DNA of 46,422 bases from UBA8687 sp964564655 (GTDB lineage: Bacteria; Nitrospinota; Nitrospinia; Nitrospinales; VA-1), in the NCBI GenBank assembly GCA_964564655.1, contig CAZMBO010000007.1, positions 1 through 46,422 of the forward strand, in the 5' to 3' direction. Below, piece after piece: positions 1-7,676 of the stretch. The stretch's first letter is position 1; each line of letters begins with the position of its first letter. The position numbers were made by a program, and so were the translations under genes. Below the pieces are notes generated by a model. It worked only from the letters and a program-made list of their open reading frames with translations, searched no databases and had not been told where the DNA came from.

Positions 1-1
1 A

Positions 2-760
2 CAAGCGGTAGAAACATTTCGCGATGTGGCCAAATGCAGAAAGATTCGCGATTTCATCAAAACAAGTTTTGGAATCGACCTGGCCATATCCCCAGAAACC
101 TTTTATCAACTTCTGGAGATTGGCCCGATCAATTATATCGAAACCACACAAAGGGATCTGGTTGTCGAGACCATTTCCTTAAAAGATACCCGGCATCCCA
201 ATGATCCAGTCAGCATCGGCAATTTGAACTCGGTATTACGCGAGCTATATAAAGACCTGCAATTGTTGCATGAAAGAATCCACAAAGATTTTCCCGATGC
301 TCTATTGATCCGCGACATGCGCATGGAACTGATTGATCGTTGCTTCGATTTCGTAGATCGATTGGAAAGTATGCAGCATAAATGGTCGCTTTTTAGAGGC
401 GGGAGGGTGCGCGATATTGAAAACGAGTTTTCTATACTCTTTCCCAACTCTCCCAACGCCAGGCCACTGGAGAGTAAATTCCCTCTAGTTCGTCACGAAA
501 TGGAGCTTTATCAGAGTGTTGCGCGGACAGAAAAAAAATGGCAAGCTCTTGAATTGGACCTTTTCTATATTCTAAGAGAGAATGAAACCAAGGATCTAGG
601 ACTGTTGTTACAAAATGCGCAGGAGATGGGGAACCGACTCTGGCAAATTATCTACCACAGCTCTGAAATCAAAATATGTGTGGAATTGCTGGGAATTAAC
701 TTTGCAGATATCCAGTCCCTTTTCGATAACGAGATTGTTCCCCTAAACATAAATGGCTAA
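2..760 (+). CDS. Unknown protein, 5' end outside window
   Basis: This reading frame is open to the left edge of the window. A GTG at 26 is the first possible start inside the window, but the codons before it continue in frame without a stop and no ribosome binding site precedes it, so the gene very probably begins upstream. About 250 residues are visible, mostly predicted helix, with many charged residues and no membrane segment, signal peptide or recognisable motif. It is soluble and probably cytoplasmic. The gene faces the leucine-rich-repeat gene across a 107-base gap that holds a GC-rich hairpin. I do not recognise the family and assign no function. Confidence 0.7.
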   Translation, partial: QAVETFRDVAKCRKIRDFIKTSFGIDLAISPETFYQLLEIGPINYIETTQRDLVVETISLKDTRHPNDPVSIGNLNSVLRELYKDLQLLHERIHKDFPDALLIRDMRMELIDRCFDFVDRLESMQHKWSLFRGGRVRDIENEFSILFPNSPNARPLESKFPLVRHEMELYQSVARTEKKWQALELDLFYILRENETKDLGLLLQNAQEMGNRLWQIIYHSSEIKICVELLGINFADIQSLFDNEIVPLNING

Positions 761-835
761 CTCACCCTCTTAGTATTGATGAACTCCTAACCAATGCTGA
801 GAAGCCAATTAATTTCAGAAAAAACTTTGAAGTAT

Positions 836-858
836 TGGGGGAGATTCATTGTCCCCCA
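836..858. terminator. Hairpin between convergent genes
   Basis: A perfect 7-bp stem (TGGGGGA at 836-842, TCCCCCA at 852-858) with a 9-base loop sits 9 bases after the stop of the minus-strand LRR gene and 76 bases after the stop of the plus-strand gene. No T run follows directly on either strand. On the minus strand a T run follows about a dozen bases later. It probably ends transcription or protects the 3' end. Confidence 0.45.
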
Positions 859-867
859 CTTAGTGGA

Positions 868-1416
868 TTAGGATTTGACCTGAAATCCTTCTACTTTGTC
901 CAATAGGAGATGTTTTACTGAGGAATTATTTTGTGCTTCTTTTAGAGCATTTTTACCATCTTCTTTGATTCGGTTGAGACGAAGGTCGAGTCGCAGAAGA
1001 TTGGTGAAGAGGGGCAAAAACTTCGCTAGGGTTATGGCACCTTCATCTGTTATCTCGTTATCCGTGATGACCAGATTCTGCAAACTCAATAAATTATCTG
1101 AAACAGCAATATATTTGATCCCTTCATTACCGATCTTATTATAAAAAAGATTTAGGGATGTCAGGTTAACCAGTACTTCAGACTGAGCCAGCCATTTCGC
1201 GCCTTTGGGACCGCAAAGGTTTGTGCCAAATGCTAGGTTAGTCAAAGGACGTAATTTTTCCATCCGCGAGATATCTTTTGCTCCGTATTCCTTAAGATAA
1301 GCTGCTGTAAGATCAAGAGTTTTACCGTCTTTGCTCAAGTTCATACTCACAATACCTTCAGTTTCAGAACTGGCCCGATCTTGTCCCATTGCTGCTTTAT
1401 TGCCGCTATAATCCAT
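868..1416 (-). CDS. Leucine-rich repeat protein
   Basis: The protein has 182 residues with at least three ribonuclease-inhibitor-type leucine-rich repeats in its second half. The units have the form LxxLxLxxNxIxxEG, for example LTSLNLFYNKIGNEG and LLRLDLRLNRIKEDG. Such repeats form a curved solenoid used for protein binding. The frame extends upstream to a TTG at 1524, but I chose the ATG at 1416 because GGAG lies 9 bases before it. No signal peptide or membrane segment is visible, so it is probably cytoplasmic. Bacterial LRR proteins are often horizontally spread and their partners cannot be read from sequence. The family call is firm and the role is unknown. Confidence 0.75.
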   Translation of the reverse strand: MDYSGNKAAMGQDRASSETEGIVSMNLSKDGKTLDLTAAYLKEYGAKDISRMEKLRPLTNLAFGTNLCGPKGAKWLAQSEVLVNLTSLNLFYNKIGNEGIKYIAVSDNLLSLQNLVITDNEITDEGAITLAKFLPLFTNLLRLDLRLNRIKEDGKNALKEAQNNSSVKHLLLDKVEGFQVKS

Positions 1417-1682
1417 TTTGCTTTTCTCCACGCATTCAAGGTCTAAATGAACCCAATAGACCTGAATTATTGATTTATCTTTATGTAGCCCTCGATTATA
1501 CACTCCTTCTCCCAAGTCACTCAAGAACTACTTGTTCAATGCTGGTAAACTAGAATTAAAGAGGCTAAGGCATCTAAAAACTCTTTGGATGATGGACTGT
1601 TCTATTTAAGCAATCCTTTGGGGTTGGTTTTTAATGAAAAATATTCTAATATACGGCATCAATTATTTCATGGAGCGGTTTA

Positions 1683-2216
1683 ATGGCTGGATTATATAGA
1701 ACAGAAACCGAGATGAGTCTGGGCAATAATGTCATCGTTACGCAGATGACGCAAGCCATTAACTGGGCACGAAAATATTCCTTTTTTATCTATCCCTTCA
1801 TTACGGCATGTTGTGGAATGGAGTTTATGTCCGTAGCCGGTCCCAGATACGATCTGGATCGAATGGGTGCGGCGTTTCCCCGTTTCTCACCTAGGCAGGC
1901 CGACCTGCTTATGGTAGTGGGAACCATCAGTCACAAACAGGCTCCGATTCTAGTCAAAGTTTATAACCAAATGACAGAACCAAAATGGGTGGTAGCTTAT
2001 GGGGTATGTACCGTCTCTGGTGGATTTTATGACAACTACGCAACGGTTATGGGAATCGATACGTTGATTCCGGTAGATGTCTATATTCCAGGTTGTCCGC
2101 CACGACCCGAAATGGTCATAGACGCGCTAATGAAACTTCAAGATAAGGTCCAAGCCGAAACCTTAGAAGACCACGTCAAAGGCCCAGCACTCGTAACCCC
2201 CGCAAGCAAACTATAG
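1683..2216 (+). CDS. nuoB: NADH-quinone oxidoreductase subunit B (complex I)
   Basis: This is a complete 177-residue NuoB/PSST subunit, which carries the terminal N2 [4Fe-4S] cluster that passes electrons to quinone in complex I. All four expected ligands are present: the adjacent pair C43-C44 in ACCGMEFM, C109 in YGVCTVSGG and C138 in IPGCPPRPE. The segment NQMTEPKWV is also typical. GGAG lies 7 bases before the ATG. It stands alone: the previous gene encodes an unrelated LRR protein on the other strand and the next gene is convergent, so nuoA and nuoC-N must lie elsewhere. It could serve a split complex I locus or be an extra copy. Confidence 0.93.
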   Translation: MAGLYRTETEMSLGNNVIVTQMTQAINWARKYSFFIYPFITACCGMEFMSVAGPRYDLDRMGAAFPRFSPRQADLLMVVGTISHKQAPILVKVYNQMTEPKWVVAYGVCTVSGGFYDNYATVMGIDTLIPVDVYIPGCPPRPEMVIDALMKLQDKVQAETLEDHVKGPALVTPASKL

Positions 2217-2252
2217 CCGGCATACTTCCACTAGCAATAGCTCTTTTCCTTC

Positions 2253-2298
2253 CTCAAGGCAGGGATTTGAGCATGGTTTTTGCGCCCTGCCGTTCAAT
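2253..2298. repeat. 46-base copy left of assembly gap
   Basis: These 46 bases recur exactly at 2399-2444, immediately right of the N run. The left and right contigs therefore share their ends, and the gap is an assembly artefact. Inside the copy is a 7-bp inverted repeat (GGCAGGG / CCCTGCC). Confidence 0.95.
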
Positions 2299-2398
2299 NN
2301 NNNNNNNNNNNNNNNNNNNNNNNNNNNNNNNNNNNNNNNNNNNNNNNNNNNNNNNNNNNNNNNNNNNNNNNNNNNNNNNNNNNNNNNNNNNNNNNNNN
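2299..2398. other. Assembly gap, 100 N (probably false)
   Basis: This is a run of 100 N between two identical 46-base flanks. If the flanks are merged, nuoB and the downstream minus-strand gene are contiguous and no gene is lost. Confidence 0.95.
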
Positions 2399-2444
2399 CT
2401 CAAGGCAGGGATTTGAGCATGGTTTTTGCGCCCTGCCGTTCAAT
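2399..2444. repeat. 46-base copy right of assembly gap
   Basis: This is an exact copy of 2253-2298. It contains the last codons and the stop of the minus-strand gene that ends at 2400. Confidence 0.95.
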
Positions 2445-3659
2445 ATCAGTGAAGTATTTTGATTTCATCATTCGAGTGATTTGCACACGTTTTTCTTGGA
2501 CAAACTTTTTTAAATCTTCCACGTTTGCAACTTTCAAATTAACCTCTCCATCAGGTCCAATATATTTATTCTTTAAAAAATGGAAATAAAGGCCCAACCG
2601 TTTTTGCGAGTCTTTTATCTTCATTTTATAGGTGAGGATCATTAAAGCTTCCCGTTTACGATCGATTCGATATCCCAGACGGGTGTTATCAAGTTTGTTG
2701 AATTGTTGCTCGAAGATTGAGAATGCTTCTTCACGTTCGCTTTCGAACTCTTTCAGGTCGGGTAGAACCAATAGTTTCGCTGCAGCGATGTCGAGTAGTA
2801 AGGACATAGCCCGCGTTTGTTCACCAAGATAGGCGGCTTCAATTGGGAATTTACGGTTAAGCCGTTCTACCTCTTTTAAAAGCGGTTCCATATTTTTAAT
2901 TTGGTTTGAGAGTACTTTCAGGTTTTCTTCATCAAAAGGTATTAAAAACCATTGCACTTCTTTGGGGATATCTAAATCTTCTCGAATGGGTCTGGCAAAA
3001 AAACGATCCAGAATTTCTGGAAATCTCGGAAAAAAATAAGCAGTTACCGTGTCAGAAAAATAGGGAAAATTTAGTATCAGGAATTTTGGGTCCGAGCGGA
3101 TATTCAGCCCATAAGCCTCCAACTCATTGGCGGCACCTAGAAATGGTTGCGTTAAATGAAGCGTCTCGTGGAGGTGCGTTGCGTTGCCATAGACACGACT
3201 GTCTACCAGAATCGAACCTGGAGAAATTCGTACAGAATCGAAGGTGGTGTGTGCAAATTGCCAAGGTTGCAACAATTCGCCGGACCAGGACTGAATAATA
3301 AATTGTTTCAAAGGTGCCGGAGGAAGATTTGGAAGAATGGAATTTAATCGTTGTAATGTTTGCCGCATTCGGTTTGCAGAAAGATCTAGCAGATCATTCG
3401 CTTGATGGCATCCATTGCAACCGAAAGCTTTAAATCCGGGAATAAAAAAAACAGTCGGCTCACCTTTGACAAGAAGTTGAACGCTTTTTTTGGCCCCGAC
3501 TGTTGCGTCAAAACCTTCAACTGGTTTTTTGGGTTTATGGATTTTTATTAATCTATCTAGCTCTCCTAGACCTATTTTTTCTTCAGCAAAAAGAAAGGGA
3601 GCCAGACAATGGAGCAGGAGGAAACTCCCGATCATTAAAAAACGATATCGAATCAACAA
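2400..3659 (-). CDS. Exported protein with CxxCH and HExxH motifs
   Basis: The protein has 419 residues. A hydrophobic signal peptide ends near FLFAEE (residues 20-27), so it is probably periplasmic. CNGCH at 81-85 is a c-type haem attachment motif. HETLH at 164-168 is an HExxH zinc-peptidase motif, with acidic candidates for a third ligand shortly after it (E179, E181). The C-terminal half is helical and rich in Lys and Glu. The start is one of two adjacent TTG codons (3659, 3656) with GGAG 3 or 6 bases upstream. An ATG at 3635 has no binding site. It follows the NxrC-like cytochrome gene by 85 bases on the same strand, so the two may be co-transcribed. I do not recognise the family. Either motif could be fortuitous. 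Confidence 0.8.
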   Translation of the reverse strand: MLIRYRFLMIGSFLLLHCLAPFLFAEEKIGLGELDRLIKIHKPKKPVEGFDATVGAKKSVQLLVKGEPTVFFIPGFKAFGCNGCHQANDLLDLSANRMRQTLQRLNSILPNLPPAPLKQFIIQSWSGELLQPWQFAHTTFDSVRISPGSILVDSRVYGNATHLHETLHLTQPFLGAANELEAYGLNIRSDPKFLILNFPYFSDTVTAYFFPRFPEILDRFFARPIREDLDIPKEVQWFLIPFDEENLKVLSNQIKNMEPLLKEVERLNRKFPIEAAYLGEQTRAMSLLLDIAAAKLLVLPDLKEFESEREEAFSIFEQQFNKLDNTRLGYRIDRKREALMILTYKMKIKDSQKRLGLYFHFLKNKYIGPDGEVNLKVANVEDLKKFVQEKRVQITRMMKSKYFTDIERQGAKTMLKSLP

Positions 3660-3744
3660 AAGCTCCGTTGTGTTATGTAAAGATTGCTTTCAGCCGTCTT
3701 TAAAAAAGGAGTTAGATTTTTTAAAGATTGTCCAGGGAGATTAA

Positions 3745-5559
3745 TTATTCTGGCTTAATGATATTAAACCGTTGCCAAACGCTGATAACTTTGCGTCCGT
3801 TCCTATCTTCTTTGACACCATCCCAGACCGCAAACGCCATCAGAGCGGGGTCAATACGTTTGGCAAAATCTACATCCCATTTTCCTGTTTTAGGCATATC
3901 ACGAAGAAAGACAACTGACCAGGTTCCATCTTTCCATTCTCCTGAGCCTTCAACATTCTGGTTTTCTGGAGGTTGTGAAGTGATTGTGCCGAAACCTTCT
4001 GCATTTAATTCTTCAACAGGATTTTCTCCCGTCGGATTCAATTTAGAAACGGGGTTAGACATGATGCCCCCATAGATCAATGCATCCATATCGACACCCC
4101 CACCGGCATATTCGAGGTCATCCTCTGCTTCAAGGGCTTCTTCTAGTCCAGCTTTCCAATGCCAAATGTTCACTGGTTTGTTGCGGTTTCCCATTCCAAA
4201 GAAGGGTTCGTTGTGACCATGTGTATGCAAAGTCACTGCTCCTAATGCGAATTGAACCGCAACGCCATCGCGGAAAATATCTGAATGTAACTCCGAAAAC
4301 GCGTCATGAGTAGGATCGTTCCATTTTATTCGAACAGCAAGTTGTTCGCCATTATTCACTGAGGCAACATTAATAATTTCAATTGCATCACGTCGTGCAG
4401 AGAGCGGTCGCAATACCAGATTGGTTGTTTTCACTCCCTCCCAGACAGGACTGAATGGGTCCGTGTTTAGCTCCACACCGATAGGAAAAGAATAAATATC
4501 AGTTTCAAACTCTGCATGTTTAAATTCTTTAACAAAATTGGAACGAATGAAATGCACCAAAGCCCAGCGGTCTTCTTCTGGGATGTCGATATAGGACCGC
4601 ATCGGTGTCCCATCCAGACCGGAGGAAATGGTCCGGAAAATGTCATCCGGTTTATGTCCGCCCTTTAGAGCTTGCGGATTTGTAATATCGTGAACAAACA
4701 CGGCATGCTTCCAGGCATCCATCAGCGACTCAGCTAATTCGCCATCACCCTTCAAAGAATCTCCATGGCACCGATTGCATTTCCTTTCCATATAAACATT
4801 TTTGCCCTTGGCAATTAATTCATCCGAAGATTCAGGATGGGTCTTAGGTATGATTTTTTCGCCCTGTTTCTCATTGTTAAATCGCTTGGAAAAGTTTTTT
4901 ATGTGATTGATTAGTGCCCAAGTATCTTCCGGAGTCAACGCATCTTTCCAGGCTGGCATGGAAGTTCCGGGTACCCCTTCTACAATAGTCCGATAAAGAT
5001 CTTCATCTCGCGGTAGGGTTCCGGTCGGTGTTGTGCGGAATTTGAAGATTCCTTTGCGAAAATCCCGCGGCCAAGGGTAAAGATATTCAGTTGCTTTTCC
5101 GCCACCATTACCATCTTCTCCATGGCAGAACACGCACATATGCATAAAGATATTACGACCCCGAGCCAAAAAAGCTTTGCTGTCCAGATTTTCGGGTTTG
5201 GTCATTCCCATATCATCATGAGCTCCCTGGGTCCGAAAAATACTGCCATCGCTTTTGCCGTGGTCCATATGGCCATGATCCATTTCGTCAGGTTTGGTGC
5301 GATATTCATCACCTGAAGCCGCTGGGGAACTTGAATGATCCATCGATCCATGATCCATNNNNNNNNNNNNNNNNNNNNNNNNNNNNNNNNNNNNNNNNNN
5401 NNNNNNNNNNNNNNNNNNNNNNNNNNNNNNNNNNNNNNNNNNNNNNNNNNNNNNNNNNTGGTCCATATGTTTATCTTCTGAAAAAGCGGTGGGCGCGATC
5501 CAACAAACTCCAACAAATAAAACGAATACAAAAACGTAAGATTTTTTATTCAGTTTCAT
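3745..5559 (-). CDS. NxrC-like di-haem cytochrome c with EB_dh haem b domain
   Basis: In gapped numbering the protein has a signal peptide (1-27) and then a His/Met/Asp-rich stretch of MDHG-type repeats interrupted by the N gap. Two cytochrome c domains follow, with CVFCH at 142-146 and CNRCH at 261-265 and likely Met ligands near 201 and 320. The C-terminal part (about 350-604) resembles the haem b-binding gamma subunit of ethylbenzene dehydrogenase, with NIWHWK near its middle. This order matches candidate NxrC gamma subunits that carry electrons from nitrite oxidoreductase in the periplasm. No NxrA or NxrB lies in the window, so a partner in another type II DMSO-reductase-family enzyme is possible. 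GGAG lies 6 bases before the ATG. Whether the frame is kept across the gap is unknown. Confidence 0.8.
   Translation of the reverse strand: MKLNKKSYVFVFVLFVGVCWIAPTAFSEDKHMDXXXXXXXXXXXXXXXXXXXXXXXXXXXXXXXXXXMDHGSMDHSSSPAASGDEYRTKPDEMDHGHMDHGKSDGSIFRTQGAHDDMGMTKPENLDSKAFLARGRNIFMHMCVFCHGEDGNGGGKATEYLYPWPRDFRKGIFKFRTTPTGTLPRDEDLYRTIVEGVPGTSMPAWKDALTPEDTWALINHIKNFSKRFNNEKQGEKIIPKTHPESSDELIAKGKNVYMERKCNRCHGDSLKGDGELAESLMDAWKHAVFVHDITNPQALKGGHKPDDIFRTISSGLDGTPMRSYIDIPEEDRWALVHFIRSNFVKEFKHAEFETDIYSFPIGVELNTDPFSPVWEGVKTTNLVLRPLSARRDAIEIINVASVNNGEQLAVRIKWNDPTHDAFSELHSDIFRDGVAVQFALGAVTLHTHGHNEPFFGMGNRNKPVNIWHWKAGLEEALEAEDDLEYAGGGVDMDALIYGGIMSNPVSKLNPTGENPVEELNAEGFGTITSQPPENQNVEGSGEWKDGTWSVVFLRDMPKTGKWDVDFAKRIDPALMAFAVWDGVKEDRNGRKVISVWQRFNIIKPE
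5359..5458. other. Assembly gap, 100 N, inside repeat-rich coding region
   Basis: Both flanks encode MDH-type repeats of the NxrC-like protein, but unlike two other gaps there is no long exact overlap. The assembler probably broke on a tandem repeat, so the true repeat number is unknown. Confidence 0.9.
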
Positions 5560-5686
5560 TATCCACTCCTGCGATGCACGTGGTCGTGCCCGGCGGGAAA
5601 AAGTCGATACCCGTCAAACCAACCAATGCTATAAAGGCCCTTATGATTTTCCGCCATTAATGTCTCTTCTACTAGAGGGCGTTACT

Positions 5687-6172
5687 CTAGCGAACCATTT
5701 TTACACCTTGTTCCAAATCTGCCAAATCTTTTAAATTGAAATAATTCTCTTTTTGCCCTAAGCCAAAATACCAGGCATGGTCCAATCCTCTTTCTTCGCC
5801 AGTCCAGAGGTAATAACTACCTCCTCCCTGAAACTCAGATGCTAATCCCAGAGTTTCCTCATCTTTGCTTTTTACTTTCCCTGATGGCGACCACAAATTG
5901 TTTAATTCGGCCAATGAGGGCAAACGCCAATCATCATATCCTGCAAATTTTTTGGAATTTTTTAAAGTGATATATTCTAAAGCATCGTACCAATTCACTC
6001 CCTTTTTAAGGTCGTGAAAGGAATCGCCCTTTTGCCAGATTAATCCTGTGCTTTCGTCGGTAACAGTACCGTTTTTATTATCTTTAAATTGCTCGGCCCA
6101 AGTAAGGCTGGAAAAGCAGAAAACAACAATGAAAATGTAGGAGGCAAAATATGCTAAAACTTTGGACAACAT
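5687..6172 (-). CDS. Exported DUF1566 (Lcl-type) domain protein
   Basis: The protein has 161 residues with a signal peptide ending near SLTWAEQ (residue 27). The body matches the DUF1566/Lcl C-terminal pattern: NGTVTDESTGLIWQK, then DWRLPSLAELNNLW, then an aromatic segment ending YYLWTGEE. This C-type-lectin-like fold is found in exported bacterial proteins and fimbrial tips, generally of unknown function. AAGGGG lies 6 bases before the ATG, and an extended -10 promoter lies at 6206-6214. The gene is 127 bases upstream of the NxrC-like gene on the same strand, so it may be co-transcribed with it. The family is fairly clear but the function is not. Confidence 0.8.
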   Translation of the reverse strand: MLSKVLAYFASYIFIVVFCFSSLTWAEQFKDNKNGTVTDESTGLIWQKGDSFHDLKKGVNWYDALEYITLKNSKKFAGYDDWRLPSLAELNNLWSPSGKVKSKDEETLGLASEFQGGGSYYLWTGEERGLDHAWYFGLGQKENYFNLKDLADLEQGVKMVR

Positions 6173-6205
6173 AAAAACACCCCTTTTTGTGTTTTAACGA
6201 AAACA

Positions 6206-6214
6206 ATTATACCA
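6206..6214 (-). promoter_or_regulatory. Extended -10 promoter element
   Basis: Read on the minus strand these bases are TGGTATAAT, a perfect extended -10 (TGnTATAAT), about 35 bases before the start codon of the DUF1566 gene. No good -35 is present, which is usual for this promoter type. It lies just downstream of the terminator of the preceding operon. Confidence 0.6.
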
Positions 6215-6231
6215 TTATTCCCGGGAGGGCG

Positions 6232-6268
6232 AAAAAAGCAAAAACCCCTTTTTTGAGCGGGTTTTTGC
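6232..6268 (-). terminator. Intrinsic terminator of the nfuA-hemG operon
   Basis: A perfect 10-bp stem (gcaaaaaccc at 6238-6247, gggtttttgc at 6259-6268) is followed on the minus strand by six T (6237-6232). It would end minus-strand transcripts coming from the 11.4-6.6 kb operon, before the promoter of the DUF1566 gene. Confidence 0.8.
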
Positions 6269-6469
6269 CTATCATAACGATCGAATTTTAAATAATGGAG
6301 CATCTAATTCATGTCCCAAATTGCAATGCGGTAGACCTGTCCTGGTTCAATACGCGTCTAGAACCTGAAAAAATAGAAATTCTTATACATCAGCAACCAT
6401 TGCGCAATTTACCCTGCTTAGGTATGCTGACCAGAATTTTATTCAGTATCTTTCTACTAGGAACCTATT

Positions 6470-6622
6470 GTGGATAATTTTTTAAAGTCAGTTGAAGCGT
6501 TGGTTATCGATCTGCCACCGTTCCTGCAAATGCTTCTTGGTATATTTGTCATGATCGGAATGATCAAGCTTTTTATGTTTACTGTAGACTTTATTGAAGA
6601 CCGCCGTGAAGGGAAAAAATAA
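6470..6622 (+). CDS. Small single-span membrane protein
   Basis: This GTG-started frame encodes 50 residues. AGGA lies 7 bases before the GTG. An amphipathic N-terminus (DNFLKSVEALVIDLPP) leads into a hydrophobic segment of about 20 residues (residues 19-40) and a charged tail DFIEDRREGKK, so it is probably an inner-membrane protein with a cytoplasmic basic C-terminus. The stop lies one base before the end of the convergent hydrolase gene. It is shorter than usual gene-calling cut-offs. I do not recognise it. The binding site and coding-like composition support it, but homologues would be needed for certainty. Confidence 0.5.
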   Translation: MDNFLKSVEALVIDLPPFLQMLLGIFVMIGMIKLFMFTVDFIEDRREGKK

Positions 6623-6623
6623 T

Positions 6624-7376
6624 TCAGAGTTCAAATTGCATTAGGTCGTGTGCCAATACAAGTTCCCCCTTATAAATATTCTGGACAGTTTTGCGTATGT
6701 TTTCTAAGTCGCAAGGTGGGTAAAAGTGAGTAAGGCAGAGTTTTTTGCAGTTCGTTTCCGCAGCCAGCTTACCTGCCAGGGTCGGGCTTAAATGGCCTTC
6801 TGTTTTTTCTTTATCGGGCCAGGCGCATTCTAGAATCATCAAATCTGTTTCCTTGCCTAACTCGATCATGCCTTTGCAATAATCCGTGTCCCCAGAAAGT
6901 GCAACAGATTTACCTTTGTCATTTGTAAATCGATAGCCTAGACTCATGGCAATATGTTTCACCTTCCTTGTCTGAACTTTTAGTGTTTCAAATTCGTTAA
7001 CACCTTCATCTAATTCTAAAATATTTAATTTATATTCGGTGGGTTTTAACCAATGTTTGAAAGCCACCATGAGTTTATCGAAGAAATCACGAAATCCAGG
7101 TCCGGCAACGATTTGAAGATCTTTATTTCGTGCATCTAGCTGGTAGCGTGATCCAAATAAAAACGGGATAAGATCGCACATATGGTCGGGATGATTGTGT
7201 GTGAAAAATATGCGATCAATATTGTGGTAGGTGATTCCCAGATTGAGGAGTTGTTTTAGGTTCCCGTAACCAAAGTCAACTAGAGTGTTGACTTTATTAT
7301 CCTGAATAAGAACACCTGAAGAGTTTCGCTGCAGAGAGGGTACGGCTGTTCCTGAACCTAGTATTGTGACTTTCAC
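6624..7376 (-). CDS. RNase Z-like metallo-beta-lactamase-fold hydrolase
   Basis: The protein has 250 residues with the full RNase Z/phosphodiesterase-type metal site: THNHPDH at 59-65 (the HxHxDH motif), a later His in KHIAMSLGYR, SGDTDYC, and C-terminal LTHFYP. The opening MKVTILGSGTAVPS is typical. Such enzymes bind two Zn ions and hydrolyse phosphodiesters. The tRNA 3'-processing RNase Z usually has a flexible arm of about 50 residues, which I do not see, so it may be a related phosphodiesterase rather than true rnz. The start is GTG with no clear binding site. It lies 15 bases after the small Nfu-N gene and is probably the last gene of that operon. Confidence 0.8.
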   Translation of the reverse strand: MKVTILGSGTAVPSLQRNSSGVLIQDNKVNTLVDFGYGNLKQLLNLGITYHNIDRIFFTHNHPDHMCDLIPFLFGSRYQLDARNKDLQIVAGPGFRDFFDKLMVAFKHWLKPTEYKLNILELDEGVNEFETLKVQTRKVKHIAMSLGYRFTNDKGKSVALSGDTDYCKGMIELGKETDLMILECAWPDKEKTEGHLSPTLAGKLAAETNCKKLCLTHFYPPCDLENIRKTVQNIYKGELVLAHDLMQFEL

Positions 7377-7391
7377 CTGATTATTGAGGAG

Positions 7392-7658
7392 CTAATAGGA
7401 AGATTTTATTGCATCCAAAATAGATGCTTCCAGACTATCCCAACTGGTTTCAGGGTTTTTTGTGACAGAAATAAAATCTGCCATCAAGAATACCTGGGTC
7501 ACTCCATCAATAGCAAATAAAGCTTTTGCGACGGGAGAGTCCTTTGCTGCTTCAGCATTAGCGTAAGTCTTATGCCCTGATTCGATAGCATTGCAATTGA
7601 GGGTGTACTTCATTGCATTTTCGTTGGGAGTACTTGAGACACTTACTTCGACGGCCAT
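7392..7658 (-). CDS. Small Nfu N-terminal-domain protein
   Basis: The 88 residues correspond to the Nfu/NifU N-terminal domain alone (about 85 residues). The pattern is TPNENAMKYTLNC near the start and KALFAIDGVTQVFLMADFISVTK in the middle. It lacks the CxxC cluster-binding NifU domain, so it could not hold an Fe-S cluster in the usual way and may instead aid targeting or partner binding. AAGGGG lies 4 bases before the ATG. It sits between the FIST gene (18 bases) and the hydrolase gene (15 bases). A full-length two-domain NfuA lies about 3 kb upstream in the same gene run. Confidence 0.8.
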   Translation of the reverse strand: MAVEVSVSSTPNENAMKYTLNCNAIESGHKTYANAEAAKDSPVAKALFAIDGVTQVFLMADFISVTKNPETSWDSLEASILDAIKSSY

Positions 7659-7676
7659 AATTCCCCTTTCTATATT

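Noticed and set aside
3200..3225. tRNA T-loop-like string on the minus strand
   Set aside because: It resembles a T arm but lies inside a coding sequence, and no acceptor, D or anticodon arms are found around it.
5672..5690. CTAGAG / CTCTAG inverted repeat at the DUF1566 gene stop
   Set aside because: Only 6 bp, AT-rich and without a T run. Probably chance.
6295..6477. 60-residue plus-strand frame
   Set aside because: No ribosome site, no domain, and it overlaps the better-supported small membrane gene starting at 6470.
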